A stretch of DNA of 64,000 nt from Mucilaginibacter celer. Its GTDB lineage: Bacteria > Bacteroidota > Bacteroidia > Sphingobacteriales > Sphingobacteriaceae. Numbering within the stretch: position 1 is the first letter of the stretch; every line of letters begins with the position of its first letter. The notes beneath the pieces were generated by a model. It saw only the letters and a list, made by a program, of their open reading frames with translations, made no database searches and was not told the DNA's origin. The DNA lies in contig NZ_CP032869.1 of the NCBI RefSeq assembly GCF_003576455.2, forward strand, positions 4,340,001-4,404,000. Reading direction: 5' to 3'. Shown one piece after another: positions 34,160 to 42,907 of the stretch. A program made the position numbers and the translations under genes.

Positions 34160-35746
34160 TTATTGTACTATTACTGATTGATCTTTAGGGTACTTAACCT
34201 GGTATTTTAAGCGCAGTTTTTTTCCCTCCTGCGAATTTAGCACGAAATTCCATGAAACCTTGCCGGTTGCGGCATCCGGTTTTGCTCCCGACGTTTCCTG
34301 GGTTTCTATCTCGATCTCTTTATTTGTAGAAACAGGTACCTGATCTTCAATTAAAAGGCTAACCGGCTGGTTTTTTCTGTTCTTTACCTCGATAACCCAA
34401 TTGCGGGTTTCCTTCTTTGCTGTTCCAAATACCTGTTTTTCGGTAAATATTTTTTCCGGAACCCGTTTAACTAAGATACCCTTATCTATCTCTAAAGATA
34501 AATTTAAGGTATCATTCATAGTACGCGTATCAATTTGCGATTTGCCCACATAAGTATCTTCAAAATAAATACCTGCCTCGCCCGACAGCAAATTGTATTT
34601 GCTCCAATCATTAACCTGCGCCACCAGGAAAACGTTTGCATTAAGTTTAGGGGCTGCATAGTATCGATAACTTGCATCAACCGTTACATTGTTTATTTCA
34701 ACCTGGCAGGATTTTCCATCATTAGTAACCGAGTATGGATTTGCTATGTTAAACTCAACATTGGTTTGATTTTCAACCATGCTTACCTCCACCGGTACCG
34801 TATAGCCCATGGTTGCTTTATTTGCAGCATAGCCTGACACAACCTCGCTTACACTACCGGAACCACCACGGTAACGATTTTCAAAATTGAGATAATTGGG
34901 CCCTAACTCGGGCTTTATATTGTTAAGGCTTGGGCTCCCTGTTGATAAGGTGAGCTTAACATTTTTCCACTCCTCGCCGCTTTTTTGCGATACGTTGGCT
35001 TTATAAGCAATGGATAAGGGACTTTTTACATCTTTTGCCCTTATATCATAACTCGGATACCAGCTGGCATTATAAATAAAGTAACTGATAACAAATGCCG
35101 ACTGCAGCGTAGTTTTAGACGAAACCGTTACAATCACTTTGGCACTGGCAACACTTTTATCCACACTTAAAGCGGCTATTTGCTTTTCAATGCTTTTTTG
35201 TTCCTCTTCTAAATCGTACATCAAATTCCTTACAACATAAGTTTTCGACTTTAACTGTGTAAGGCGCTCTGTTTGAAAATCGAGTGCCTGCTTTAATTTC
35301 GCAACATCAAGGTTTTGATTTTCGGGCCGTACAAATTGGTTTTTAGTAAGTACGGCTTCTTCGGTTTGGTAAACTACCAATAAATTATCCTGCAAATTTA
35401 TCTTATCTGTTACAGCCTTTAGTTTAAGCTTTAATTCGCCTACCTGCTTTTCGCGGTCTGCTGCTTCGGCATCAAGATAATTAAGACCCGTTTTTACTGA
35501 TAAAATACTGAAATCGCCTGCTGCATGCACCTGGATGCTTTGCACTTCCAAATTGGGTGAGAGACCATCAAATACCAGGTCATAGGTACCTGGGCTGATA
35601 TTTACCTGCGCTGTACGGCTTACCTGGGCACCGTGCAAAAACACGGTTACCTTTTGAACTTTAGATTGCACTTTTTGTCCGTCATCGGCCCTTGTTGTTG
35701 TTGCAAAAAAAATAAATGCAACAGCGATAGATACTCTTCTAAACAT
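34160..35746 (-). CDS. DUF4139 protein (mucoidy inhibitor MuiA-like), embedded in the nuo operon
   Basis: 528 residues from the ATG at 35746; upstream in-frame codons to 35863 are poorly supported. Signal peptide FRRVSIAVAFIFFATTTRA. An N-terminal strand region (KVTVFLHGAQVSRTAQVNI) is typical of DUF4140, then a coiled-coil middle (REKQVGELKLKLKAVTDKI) and the C-terminal DUF4139 beta-rich domain (FVISYFIYNASWYPSYDIRA). The family includes Aspergillus MuiA-like proteins; its function is unknown. Its place between nuoM and nuoN is unusual; spacing is 124 bases to nuoM and 8 to nuoN. Confidence 0.88.
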   Translation of the reverse strand: MFRRVSIAVAFIFFATTTRADDGQKVQSKVQKVTVFLHGAQVSRTAQVNISPGTYDLVFDGLSPNLEVQSIQVHAAGDFSILSVKTGLNYLDAEAADREKQVGELKLKLKAVTDKINLQDNLLVVYQTEEAVLTKNQFVRPENQNLDVAKLKQALDFQTERLTQLKSKTYVVRNLMYDLEEEQKSIEKQIAALSVDKSVASAKVIVTVSSKTTLQSAFVISYFIYNASWYPSYDIRAKDVKSPLSIAYKANVSQKSGEEWKNVKLTLSTGSPSLNNIKPELGPNYLNFENRYRGGSGSVSEVVSGYAANKATMGYTVPVEVSMVENQTNVEFNIANPYSVTNDGKSCQVEINNVTVDASYRYYAAPKLNANVFLVAQVNDWSKYNLLSGEAGIYFEDTYVGKSQIDTRTMNDTLNLSLEIDKGILVKRVPEKIFTEKQVFGTAKKETRNWVIEVKNRKNQPVSLLIEDQVPVSTNKEIEIETQETSGAKPDAATGKVSWNFVLNSQEGKKLRLKYQVKYPKDQSVIVQ

Positions 35747-35870
35747 AAATTGATGGGTTAAATACAAATGCTCGGTTATTTTGTCGTCGGCCGTATTATC
35801 GGCCCTACAAACAAAAGATGCCTGAGCAGGTACTTTTCCATAAATGAATTTATGTTGAAACACTATTATT

Positions 35871-37475
35871 TTATTTAGCCTGTAAAAATTGGATCAGCGC
35901 CAGTACTGAATCATTGATTTTGCCAAATACCAGCGAAGGCATCAGGCCTAAAGCCAGGGCAGCAATAGCCATCGGGATGAGCGCCAGTTTTTCGCGGATG
36001 TTTACATCGGTCAACGCTATTTTCCAAACCTCGCCACCTTTTAAGGATACTTTGCCGAAGAACATGCGCTGCAATGTCCACAAAAAATAGGCAGCGCCCA
36101 GCAGGATGCCTACCGAGCCGCAAACAGCCATCCAGTAAGGCAGCAAGCCATTTACCGTTGGCGATTTAAATGTACCCGCCAGCGTGAATGCTTCAGCCAC
36201 AAATGCGGAGAAGCCGGGTAAACCTAAGGACGCGAAAAAGGCCACCATCACAAAAGCGGTATATTGCGGCATCTGCGTACCCAGGCCGCGGAAGTGGTAA
36301 ATATCCCTGTCGTGCACACGGTTGTAAACTACACCCACCAGGAAGAATAACATCGATGATAAAAAGCCGTGACTTACCATCTGCATTACCGATCCGCTTA
36401 CACCTTCGGCAGTTTGCGAGGCTATGCCTAACAATACAAAACCCATGTGCGATACGGATGAGTAAGCGATCAATCGTTTCAGATCGCGCTGGGCCAGGGC
36501 ATTGCAGGCTCCGTATAAAATTGAGACAACACCTATCAGGCCAATCCAGAAAGCTCCGGATGAAGCTACTTCAGGGAAGATCCCTAAACAAATACGGATA
36601 ATACCGTAACCACCAATTTTAAGCAGCACACCGGCCAGGATGATAGATACCGGCGTAGGCGCTTCCACGTGGGCATCGGGCAGCCAGGTATGTAATGGTA
36701 CAACCGGCACTTTAATGGCAAAGGCGATGAACAATACCACAAAGCCAACGGTACGCGCCGGCATACCCAATATGGTTTGATGTGCAGCTGCCGAAAACAC
36801 CGAACCATTGGTATAATTGGCCGGGTTCATCATCTGGATAATATTAAAAGTATGGCTACCGGTTGAAGGATCGTTAACCGATAGGTATAAACCCACCATC
36901 ACCAGCAACATAAATACTGAGCCGAACAGCGTGTACAGGAAAAACTTGATAGCTGCGTATTCGCGGCGGATACCACCCCACATACCTATCAAAAAGTAAA
37001 GCGGCAACAGCATTAGCTCGTAAAACAGGTAAAACAGGAAGAAATCCAAAGCGCAGAATACGCCCATCACGGCCATATCCAATAACAGGAACAACAGGAA
37101 GAAACCTTTCAAATTACTCTTGATCTCCCACGAAGCCAGCGTAGCCACCACCATTACCAGTGCCGACATTACCAGCAGCGTTACCGAAATGCCATCTATC
37201 CCCACAAAATAATCTATCTGCATTTTGCCCATATTGCCCAGATCAAGCGCTATCCAGGGCAGTTTATGTACAAACTGAAATTGCTCTTCGTGGTTAATGC
37301 CTGCCGATGCGGCACCGGTTTTAAAGTTGAGATAAATATAGATGCTGATGCCCAACTGGATTAGTGTGGCCAACAGGGTAATATATTTAAAGCTGCCCCG
37401 CTGCGATGATGGCAGCAGCACAATAACCAGCGCAAACAGTACGGGTATAAATATGAGCAGTGTTAACAGGTTCAT
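35871..37475 (-). CDS. nuoM: NADH-quinone oxidoreductase subunit M
   Basis: 534 residues, the second antiporter-like subunit. Family segments: FYLFYELMLLPLYFLIGMWGG with the key Glu, FAIKVPVVPLHTWLPDAHVE with the helix 7 Lys, and LIAYSSVSHMGFVLLG. It pumps protons in the membrane arm of complex I. It begins 5 bases after nuoL. A 124-base gap and a foreign-looking gene follow before nuoN. Confidence 0.96.
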   Translation of the reverse strand: MNLLTLLIFIPVLFALVIVLLPSSQRGSFKYITLLATLIQLGISIYIYLNFKTGAASAGINHEEQFQFVHKLPWIALDLGNMGKMQIDYFVGIDGISVTLLVMSALVMVVATLASWEIKSNLKGFFLLFLLLDMAVMGVFCALDFFLFYLFYELMLLPLYFLIGMWGGIRREYAAIKFFLYTLFGSVFMLLVMVGLYLSVNDPSTGSHTFNIIQMMNPANYTNGSVFSAAAHQTILGMPARTVGFVVLFIAFAIKVPVVPLHTWLPDAHVEAPTPVSIILAGVLLKIGGYGIIRICLGIFPEVASSGAFWIGLIGVVSILYGACNALAQRDLKRLIAYSSVSHMGFVLLGIASQTAEGVSGSVMQMVSHGFLSSMLFFLVGVVYNRVHDRDIYHFRGLGTQMPQYTAFVMVAFFASLGLPGFSAFVAEAFTLAGTFKSPTVNGLLPYWMAVCGSVGILLGAAYFLWTLQRMFFGKVSLKGGEVWKIALTDVNIREKLALIPMAIAALALGLMPSLVFGKINDSVLALIQFLQAK

Positions 37476-37480
37476 TAAAT

Positions 37481-39541
37481 TCAGATCAATATTTTTAAAA
37501 CAAACAGTATCAATACTATCAGCAGCATACTGTACAGGTAATACTGTACCTTGCCGTTTTGAAATTTACGTGCAAAATTGCCGATACTTTGCACCAATGC
37601 CGCTACGGCGTGCAAAAATCCGTCGACAATATATTTATCCGCCCAGGCGGTTAACGCAGCTATTTTACGGGTGATGTTATCCAACAAGTGGATTATCCCA
37701 TCAATAATATTCCTATCGAACCAAAAACAAAATTTTCCTAAACCCAATATTGGTTTAACAACCGCGCGTTTATAAATTTTATCCAGGTACCATTGGTTAT
37801 ACGATAAGCGGTATAAAAAGCCGGTTTGCGGAAACCTGAAAATTCTTTTTTCGGTGTAGATGGTGTAAGTGAAGTAGATTACAAAAACACTCAGAATATT
37901 TACCCCTACCGGGATAATAGTATGGTAAATATTTTCCCTCGCCAAAGAGTTAGCCGGTTTTAAACTCTCAAACAGCCATGCATTTTCATAAAAAAATGGG
38001 TTGAGCGAGAATAGTGGAAAAAGACTGCAGATTGCCAGTAATATTAATGGCACGCGGTATTGCCAGCCGCCATCGCTGATGTGCATTTTAAGTTGAGGAC
38101 GATGCTTCAGCAATTTAAACTCGCCAAAAAAAACCTTCGCTATCAATCTTGTAACATAAAAAGCGGTAAGCCAGCTGGTAACCAGAGCGCCGATGGGCAC
38201 CAGTTTTAACAGGGCATTACGCCCATCGCTCCATTCAAAAGCCTGGATCAATATGCCATCTTTGGATAGATAGCCTGAAGTAAGCGGAATGCCGATCAGC
38301 GCCAGCGAGCCAACAACCGCTACAATAAAAGTAACAGGCAGTTTTTTACGTAAGCCGCCCATTAACTGGATATTCTGCGGATCGATATCGAGGTTGTTTT
38401 CTTCTTTGATATGCTGCATCTCGTGGATCACCACGCCGGCAACCAAAAACAGCAAACATTTAAAAAACGCATGCGTAACCAAATGGAACAGCGATGAACC
38501 ATAAGCACCAACTCCCATGGCCAGGGTCATGTAACCCAACTGTGATATGGTTGAATAAGCCAGCACTTTCTTCAAATCGTTTTGGCTAAGCGCGATGGTT
38601 GCCGCCATAAAAGCGGTAAAGCAGCCGATAATAGCCAATATGGTTAATTCGGTATCGGTAAAAAACGGATAAACCCTTCCCAATAAAAACACGCCCGCCG
38701 CAACCATGGTAGCTGCGTGAATGAGTGCTGAAACCGACGTTGGGCCTTCCATCGCATCGGGGAGCCATGTATGTAAAGGGAATTGCGCCGATTTTGCAGC
38801 AACAGCCATAAAGATTCCCGCACAGGCTACGTATTGCCATATCACAGGTATTTGGTTAGTGGCCGAGATCCACATGCCATCTTTAATTATCGATTTAAAC
38901 ACCAACCCGCCATCAGAAAACAGCGTGGCGATATCAAATGTATGGAACTGTGCAAAAATGATAATGATGGCGCTCAGCAAGCCGATATCGCCGATGCGGT
39001 TCATGATAAAAGCTTTTTTATTAGCCTGTACCGCTTTGTCTCGGGTGAACCAAAAACCGATAAGCAGGTATGACGAAAAGCCTACCAATTCCCAAAAAGC
39101 ATAAAACAGTACCAGGCTATCAATTACCACCAAAGCCAGCATGCTGAAACAGAAAAAACTGAGGTAGGTAAAATAGCGGCCATACCTGTCGTCGTGCTTC
39201 ATGTAAGCGGTTGAATAAATATGCACCGGCAAAGCGATAAGCGACACCAATAACAGCATCAATACCGATATATTATTAAGCAGGATGCCGGCAAAAACTT
39301 TAGTTTGGCCAATGGTAAACCATAATGTTTGCATATGTACCGGCTGCTTATTCCATACCTTGCTAAATACAATTATCGATAGTACACAACCCACAACAAT
39401 GGCCAGCGATGATATCAACCCAGTCGCTTTACTTTTTGCAGGCAGCCAAAAGTTGATCAAAGCGGCAAGCAGCGGCAATGCCACAACCGCGAGCACGTAG
39501 CAGATAATGTTAGGATCGGTATATGGGAGCGCGATGTTCAA
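37481..39541 (-). CDS. nuoL: NADH-quinone oxidoreductase subunit L
   Basis: 686 residues, the distal antiporter-like subunit with the long C-terminal lateral helix. Family segments: FYAFWELVGFSSYLLIGFWF with the conserved Glu, AKSAQFPLHTWLPDAMEGPT with Lys, HAATMVAAGVFLLGR and KKVLAYSTISQLGYMTLAMG. The lateral helix and anchor occupy the last ~130 residues. It lies 21 bases after nuoK on the same strand. Confidence 0.96.
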   Translation of the reverse strand: MNIALPYTDPNIICYVLAVVALPLLAALINFWLPAKSKATGLISSLAIVVGCVLSIIVFSKVWNKQPVHMQTLWFTIGQTKVFAGILLNNISVLMLLLVSLIALPVHIYSTAYMKHDDRYGRYFTYLSFFCFSMLALVVIDSLVLFYAFWELVGFSSYLLIGFWFTRDKAVQANKKAFIMNRIGDIGLLSAIIIIFAQFHTFDIATLFSDGGLVFKSIIKDGMWISATNQIPVIWQYVACAGIFMAVAAKSAQFPLHTWLPDAMEGPTSVSALIHAATMVAAGVFLLGRVYPFFTDTELTILAIIGCFTAFMAATIALSQNDLKKVLAYSTISQLGYMTLAMGVGAYGSSLFHLVTHAFFKCLLFLVAGVVIHEMQHIKEENNLDIDPQNIQLMGGLRKKLPVTFIVAVVGSLALIGIPLTSGYLSKDGILIQAFEWSDGRNALLKLVPIGALVTSWLTAFYVTRLIAKVFFGEFKLLKHRPQLKMHISDGGWQYRVPLILLAICSLFPLFSLNPFFYENAWLFESLKPANSLARENIYHTIIPVGVNILSVFVIYFTYTIYTEKRIFRFPQTGFLYRLSYNQWYLDKIYKRAVVKPILGLGKFCFWFDRNIIDGIIHLLDNITRKIAALTAWADKYIVDGFLHAVAALVQSIGNFARKFQNGKVQYYLYSMLLIVLILFVLKILI

Positions 39542-39562
39542 TTATTTAACTTCTGTAGAAAT

Positions 39563-39868
39563 TTAGTCCCTCAAATTTTTAATCTCATCCGGATCGATAG
39601 TTTTATATCTCCGGTAAACATTCAGGATAATAGCCAAAGCTACTGCGGTAGTTGCCGCTGCCAGTACAATAGCAAAAAGCGCGAATACCTGCCCGCCGTT
39701 TTTCAGCTTATCAAACCTGCCAAAAGCTACCAGGTTTAAAATGGCGGCGTTAAGCATCAACTCGATGCCTATCAGCACCTGTATGGAGTTGCGTTTAGAT
39801 ACGATCATGTAAATACCGGTACAAAACAACACCGCGCCTACCAGTAAAAAATCGGTTAAAGTGATCAT
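39563..39868 (-). CDS. nuoK: NADH-quinone oxidoreductase subunit K
   Basis: 101 residues with three membrane helices. LIGIELMLNAAILNLVAFGR carries the first conserved Glu, and FALFAIVLAAATTAVALAII the second helix region. NuoK links the quinone end to the antiporters. Its start overlaps the end of nuoJ by 4 bases (ATGA-type), indicating translational coupling. Confidence 0.96.
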   Translation of the reverse strand: MITLTDFLLVGAVLFCTGIYMIVSKRNSIQVLIGIELMLNAAILNLVAFGRFDKLKNGGQVFALFAIVLAAATTAVALAIILNVYRRYKTIDPDEIKNLRD

Positions 39869-40413
39869 GCCCTGCCCTCCTTACGTGATAAATGCGCTGC
39901 TCCTACCAAAGCCATTAACAATAAAATTGATATAGCTTCAAACGGTAAAAGATAGGTTGTCATGAGGTTAACCCCGATGTTATCAATAGTTGAAGATGTT
40001 GGCGTGATTTCATTTTTTTGCGCGATAGCCTGTTTTATCCAGGGCAGATTATCGGCATCGGCTTTCAGTATTACGTTTACCAATACTGCCAAAAACAATA
40101 CAGCCAAAATAACGGCCGGTATCTTGCCCATATTGATGAATTTGCCTTTGCGTTGCTGAATAATATTCAGCGTTTCGCGGCCCGAAAGCATGAAGGCGAA
40201 AAGGATAAGTACCAAAATGCCGCCAACATAAATTACCACCTGCGTAACAGCCACAAAATCGGCCAGGGCTATTACATATAATCCAGCCAACGCAAACAGG
40301 GTAACAAAAAATATAAAGATGCTTCGTACCAGATTTTTGCTTAACGCGGCATACAGCGCTGAAGCAATAGCAATAAAGCTCATGATATAAAACATTATGC
40401 GGATCAGGCTCAT
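39865..40413 (-). CDS. nuoJ: NADH-quinone oxidoreductase subunit J
   Basis: 182 residues with five membrane helices. The conserved helix 3 region is DFVAVTQVVIYVGGILVLIL, with the Tyr and Gly of the pi-bulge that changes during turnover. A hydrophilic stretch (NLPWIKQAIAQKNE) precedes the last helix, which ends SRKEGRA. Starts of nuoJ and nuoK overlap their upstream genes by 4 bases. Confidence 0.95.
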   Translation of the reverse strand: MSLIRIMFYIMSFIAIASALYAALSKNLVRSIFIFFVTLFALAGLYVIALADFVAVTQVVIYVGGILVLILFAFMLSGRETLNIIQQRKGKFINMGKIPAVILAVLFLAVLVNVILKADADNLPWIKQAIAQKNEITPTSSTIDNIGVNLMTTYLLPFEAISILLLMALVGAAHLSRKEGRA

Positions 40414-40997
40414 GCCCCACCCTCCTTTTGTTTCATAGCGGCCAGCTTGGCCGCTTGCTTTTCGGCTTGTTGTTTATCAAACAGCGCACGTTTTTCGGCA
40501 GCATCTTCGGGCGACATATCCGAAAACTGGTAAACCAGGTCGCTTAGCTGAAATACGGTTTTATCGTACTGGTTGGTCATGGTGATGCATTCGGTTGGGC
40601 ACACAATGGTACACAGGCCGCAATACATACACTTGGCCATGTCGATATCAAATTTGGCAGCGTACAAACGTTTGGTAGTGCCATCGGATGTTTGGCCAAT
40701 AGCCTCGGTTGCCTTGATCGATTCAATATCGATACAATTTACCGGGCAAACTTTGGCGCACAGATCACACACAATACAATCGTCCATCTCCACATCCAGC
40801 TGATAGCGGCCTACCTCGGGTACGGGTAGCTGTTGTTTTGGATATTGAATGGTGTTGGTGCCATGCTCCAGTTGCCTAAAATAATTAGTATCGCTCACGG
40901 TAAGCACCTCACGCTTTGTGTTACCCACAAAAAGGTGACGGATGGTTAGGCTTAAACCTTTCCATGCTGTTGTGAACGCGTTAATTATCTTTTGCAC
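40410..40997 (-). CDS. nuoI: NADH-quinone oxidoreductase subunit I
   Basis: 195 residues, a peripheral ferredoxin-like subunit carrying two [4Fe-4S] clusters (N6a, N6b). The motifs CIVCDLCAKVCPVNCI and CMYCGLCTIVCPTECI each give CxxCxxCxxxC. The N-terminal amphipathic helix (GLSLTIRHLFVG) anchors it to the membrane arm, and a Lys/Ala-rich tail ends it. A 143-base gap with a short repeat separates it from nuoH. Confidence 0.96.
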   Translation of the reverse strand: MQKIINAFTTAWKGLSLTIRHLFVGNTKREVLTVSDTNYFRQLEHGTNTIQYPKQQLPVPEVGRYQLDVEMDDCIVCDLCAKVCPVNCIDIESIKATEAIGQTSDGTTKRLYAAKFDIDMAKCMYCGLCTIVCPTECITMTNQYDKTVFQLSDLVYQFSDMSPEDAAEKRALFDKQQAEKQAAKLAAMKQKEGGA

Positions 40998-41099
40998 CGT
41001 TGATTTATTTGATTACGTTGATTTCGCTGATCCTGAACCTTTATTTTTAGGATTTCAGGATTCGCCTTGATCAATGTTTATTTCTCTTATATTTTATTT

Positions 41100-41132
41100 C
41101 CTAACCTCTAATCTCCAACCTCTAATCTCTTT
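41100..41132. repeat. CTAACCTCTAATCTCC repeat between nuoI and nuoH
   Basis: A short run of the same words found at 18178-18305 and 20095-20297, here as a single arm. It lies between the nuoH stop and the nuoI start, so it is within the operon. Confidence 0.7.
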
Positions 41133-41140
41133 CCCCAAAA

Positions 41141-42211
41141 CTACATTAACCACAACCTCCACACGCCCGATATCAGCATGCAGGCAAAAGCCAGCGGGGT
41201 TAATACTTTCCAACAGAGGTTCATCAGCTGGTCAACCCGCAAGCGGGGTAGCGTCCACCTGATCCACATTTGTACGGCTACCAGGCCTAATGTTTTCAGT
41301 ACTACCCAAAGTATGCCCCATGCTATCCCGGTTGTCCAGCTTGCCAGTTGTACGCCGGCTATATTGGGCAGCGGGGTATTCCAGGCACCTAAAAACAAGA
41401 TCACGGCTATCATGGATACTAAAAACATCATCGAATACTCGGCCAAAAATACCAGCGCGAAACGGATCCCAGTGAATTCGGTGTGAAAACCGGCTACCAG
41501 TTCTGATTCGGCTTCCGGAATATCAAAAGGCGCGCGGTTACTTTCGGCCAGCGATGCTATAAAATAGATCACAAAGGCGATGAGCAAATGCGGTGCACGG
41601 AATACATTCCAGCTAAACAAACCACCAATATTCGTTACATCCCAAAAGCCAGCAAATTTGATTTTTTCGGCTGTGAGGATGCCTTGTTGGTTACTGATCA
41701 CCTGCAGATCGAGCGTTTGAGCAATCATCACTACCGATATAATAGCGAAACCCGCCGGGATCTCGTAAGAGATGATCTGTGCTGCCGAACGCATAGCACC
41801 CAGTATGGAGTATTTATTGTTAGATCCCCATCCTGCCATCAATATCCCCAATGTTTCTATTGAAATAATGGCGAAGATGTAGTACAAACCAATATTAGTT
41901 TTTGAGGGAATCAATCCGGGAGCCCAGGGCAGGGCTGCGAAGCCCAGATAAACAGCAATGAAAATTACTGCCGGGGCCAGCATAAACAGCCATTTATCTG
42001 CGGCAGCAGGCACTATCAGTTCCTTTTGCAGCATTTTTAAAATATCGGCCAGCGTTTGCAGTGTGCCGTATTTACCCGTTTCGGTTGGCCCGAGCCTATC
42101 CTGTATAAACGCCGATATTTTACGCTCGGCATATACACCGAATAAAGCAAAGAAGGCCGAGAAACTGAACAACCCAATTGCTGCAATAAAATATGTTATA
42201 TAATAGTTCAA
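41141..42211 (-). CDS. nuoH: NADH-quinone oxidoreductase subunit H
   Basis: 356 residues with eight or nine helices, the subunit that forms the quinone tunnel with NuoB and NuoD. Family segments: YAERKISAFIQDRLGPTETG, SYEIPAGFAIISVVMIA, ESNRAPFDIPEAESELVAGF and GIRFALVFLAEYSMMF. The start is TTG at 42211, following a promoter-like -7 element and palindrome. It is the first gene of the nuoH-to-nuoN run; nuoG, usually just upstream, is missing, and a palindrome array occupies that position. Confidence 0.95.
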   Translation of the reverse strand: MNYYITYFIAAIGLFSFSAFFALFGVYAERKISAFIQDRLGPTETGKYGTLQTLADILKMLQKELIVPAAADKWLFMLAPAVIFIAVYLGFAALPWAPGLIPSKTNIGLYYIFAIISIETLGILMAGWGSNNKYSILGAMRSAAQIISYEIPAGFAIISVVMIAQTLDLQVISNQQGILTAEKIKFAGFWDVTNIGGLFSWNVFRAPHLLIAFVIYFIASLAESNRAPFDIPEAESELVAGFHTEFTGIRFALVFLAEYSMMFLVSMIAVILFLGAWNTPLPNIAGVQLASWTTGIAWGILWVVLKTLGLVAVQMWIRWTLPRLRVDQLMNLCWKVLTPLAFACMLISGVWRLWLM

Positions 42212-42218
42212 CAGGAAT

Positions 42219-42248
42219 ATTTACTTAAGGGTGCAAACTTAAGTAAAT
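42219..42248 (-). promoter_or_regulatory. Palindrome overlapping a -7 element upstream of nuoH
   Basis: ATTTACTTAAG and CTTAAGTAAAT, 11 bp each, flank an 8-base spacer. On the minus strand TAAGTTTG (42241 to 42234), a TAnnTTTG match, overlaps the spacer and one arm. The nuoH TTG lies 22 bases downstream. The arrangement suits an operator over a promoter, or a 5' hairpin. Confidence 0.45.
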
Positions 42249-42304
42249 GTTACGTTATTTAGAATGATTACTTTATATATAAAGTTGATAGGGTAAGTTG
42301 GGGT

Positions 42305-42905
42305 TGGTGAGTGGTTGATTGGGTGAGTGGTTGAGTGGTTGAGTGGTTGGTTGTCTGAATCAGAATTTACAGAATTTTAGAATTAACAGAATAATTTACA
42401 AGCTACACCACGAATTTCGCGATGCGAAATTCGTGGTATTAAATAATAACTGCCGCGGGTTTAGCGCAGCGTAACCCGTGGTGTAAAATGCTTCGGGTCT
42501 ATGACCCGTGTGGAACTTAAATAATAAGCATAGCCATGGCCAGCTACAGCTTGCTCTCTGCTAAATCCCATCTGCCGCGGGTTTAGCGCAGCGTAACCCG
42601 TGGTGTAAAATGCTTCGGGTCTATGACCCGTGTGGTACTTAAATAATAAGCTTAGCCATGGTCAGCTACAGCTTGCGTTCTGCTAAATCTACGGCAGATA
42701 CTTTTGCATGGGATTTAAGTTATACTCGGGTCAGAGACCCGAACTATTTTACACCACGGGTTACGCTGCGCTAAACCCGCGGCAGATGTTATTTTACGTC
42801 ATGAATTTAGCTACGCTAAATTCATGACAGTTGTTGGTTTATCATAACCTCTCACCTAATTAACTTAACCAACCACTCACCTAATTAACTTAACCAACCA
42901 CTCAC
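42305..42905. repeat. Palindrome array between nuoH and murI
   Basis: From left to right: GAGTGGTT words (42305-42350); a lone arm of the TGTCTGAATCAG family (42352-42392); a 14-bp-stem hairpin at 42407-42437 (GAATTTCGC/GCGAAATTC); a 122-bp unit starting TGCCGCGGGTTTAGCG at 42451 and repeated at 42573; an inverted copy of its first ~70 bases at 42716-42786; a 14-bp-stem hairpin at 42798-42828 (AATTTAGC/GCTAAATT); and two 25-bp units (CTCACCTAATTAAC) from 42851 that are complementary to the GAGTGGTT words. Nothing codes. Confidence 0.9.
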
Positions 42906-42907
42906 CA

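Noticed and set aside
42841..42905. Direct 25-bp repeats resembling a short CRISPR array
   Set aside because: Units are adjacent with no spacers, there are no cas genes, and they complement the GAGTGGTT words at 42305-42350.
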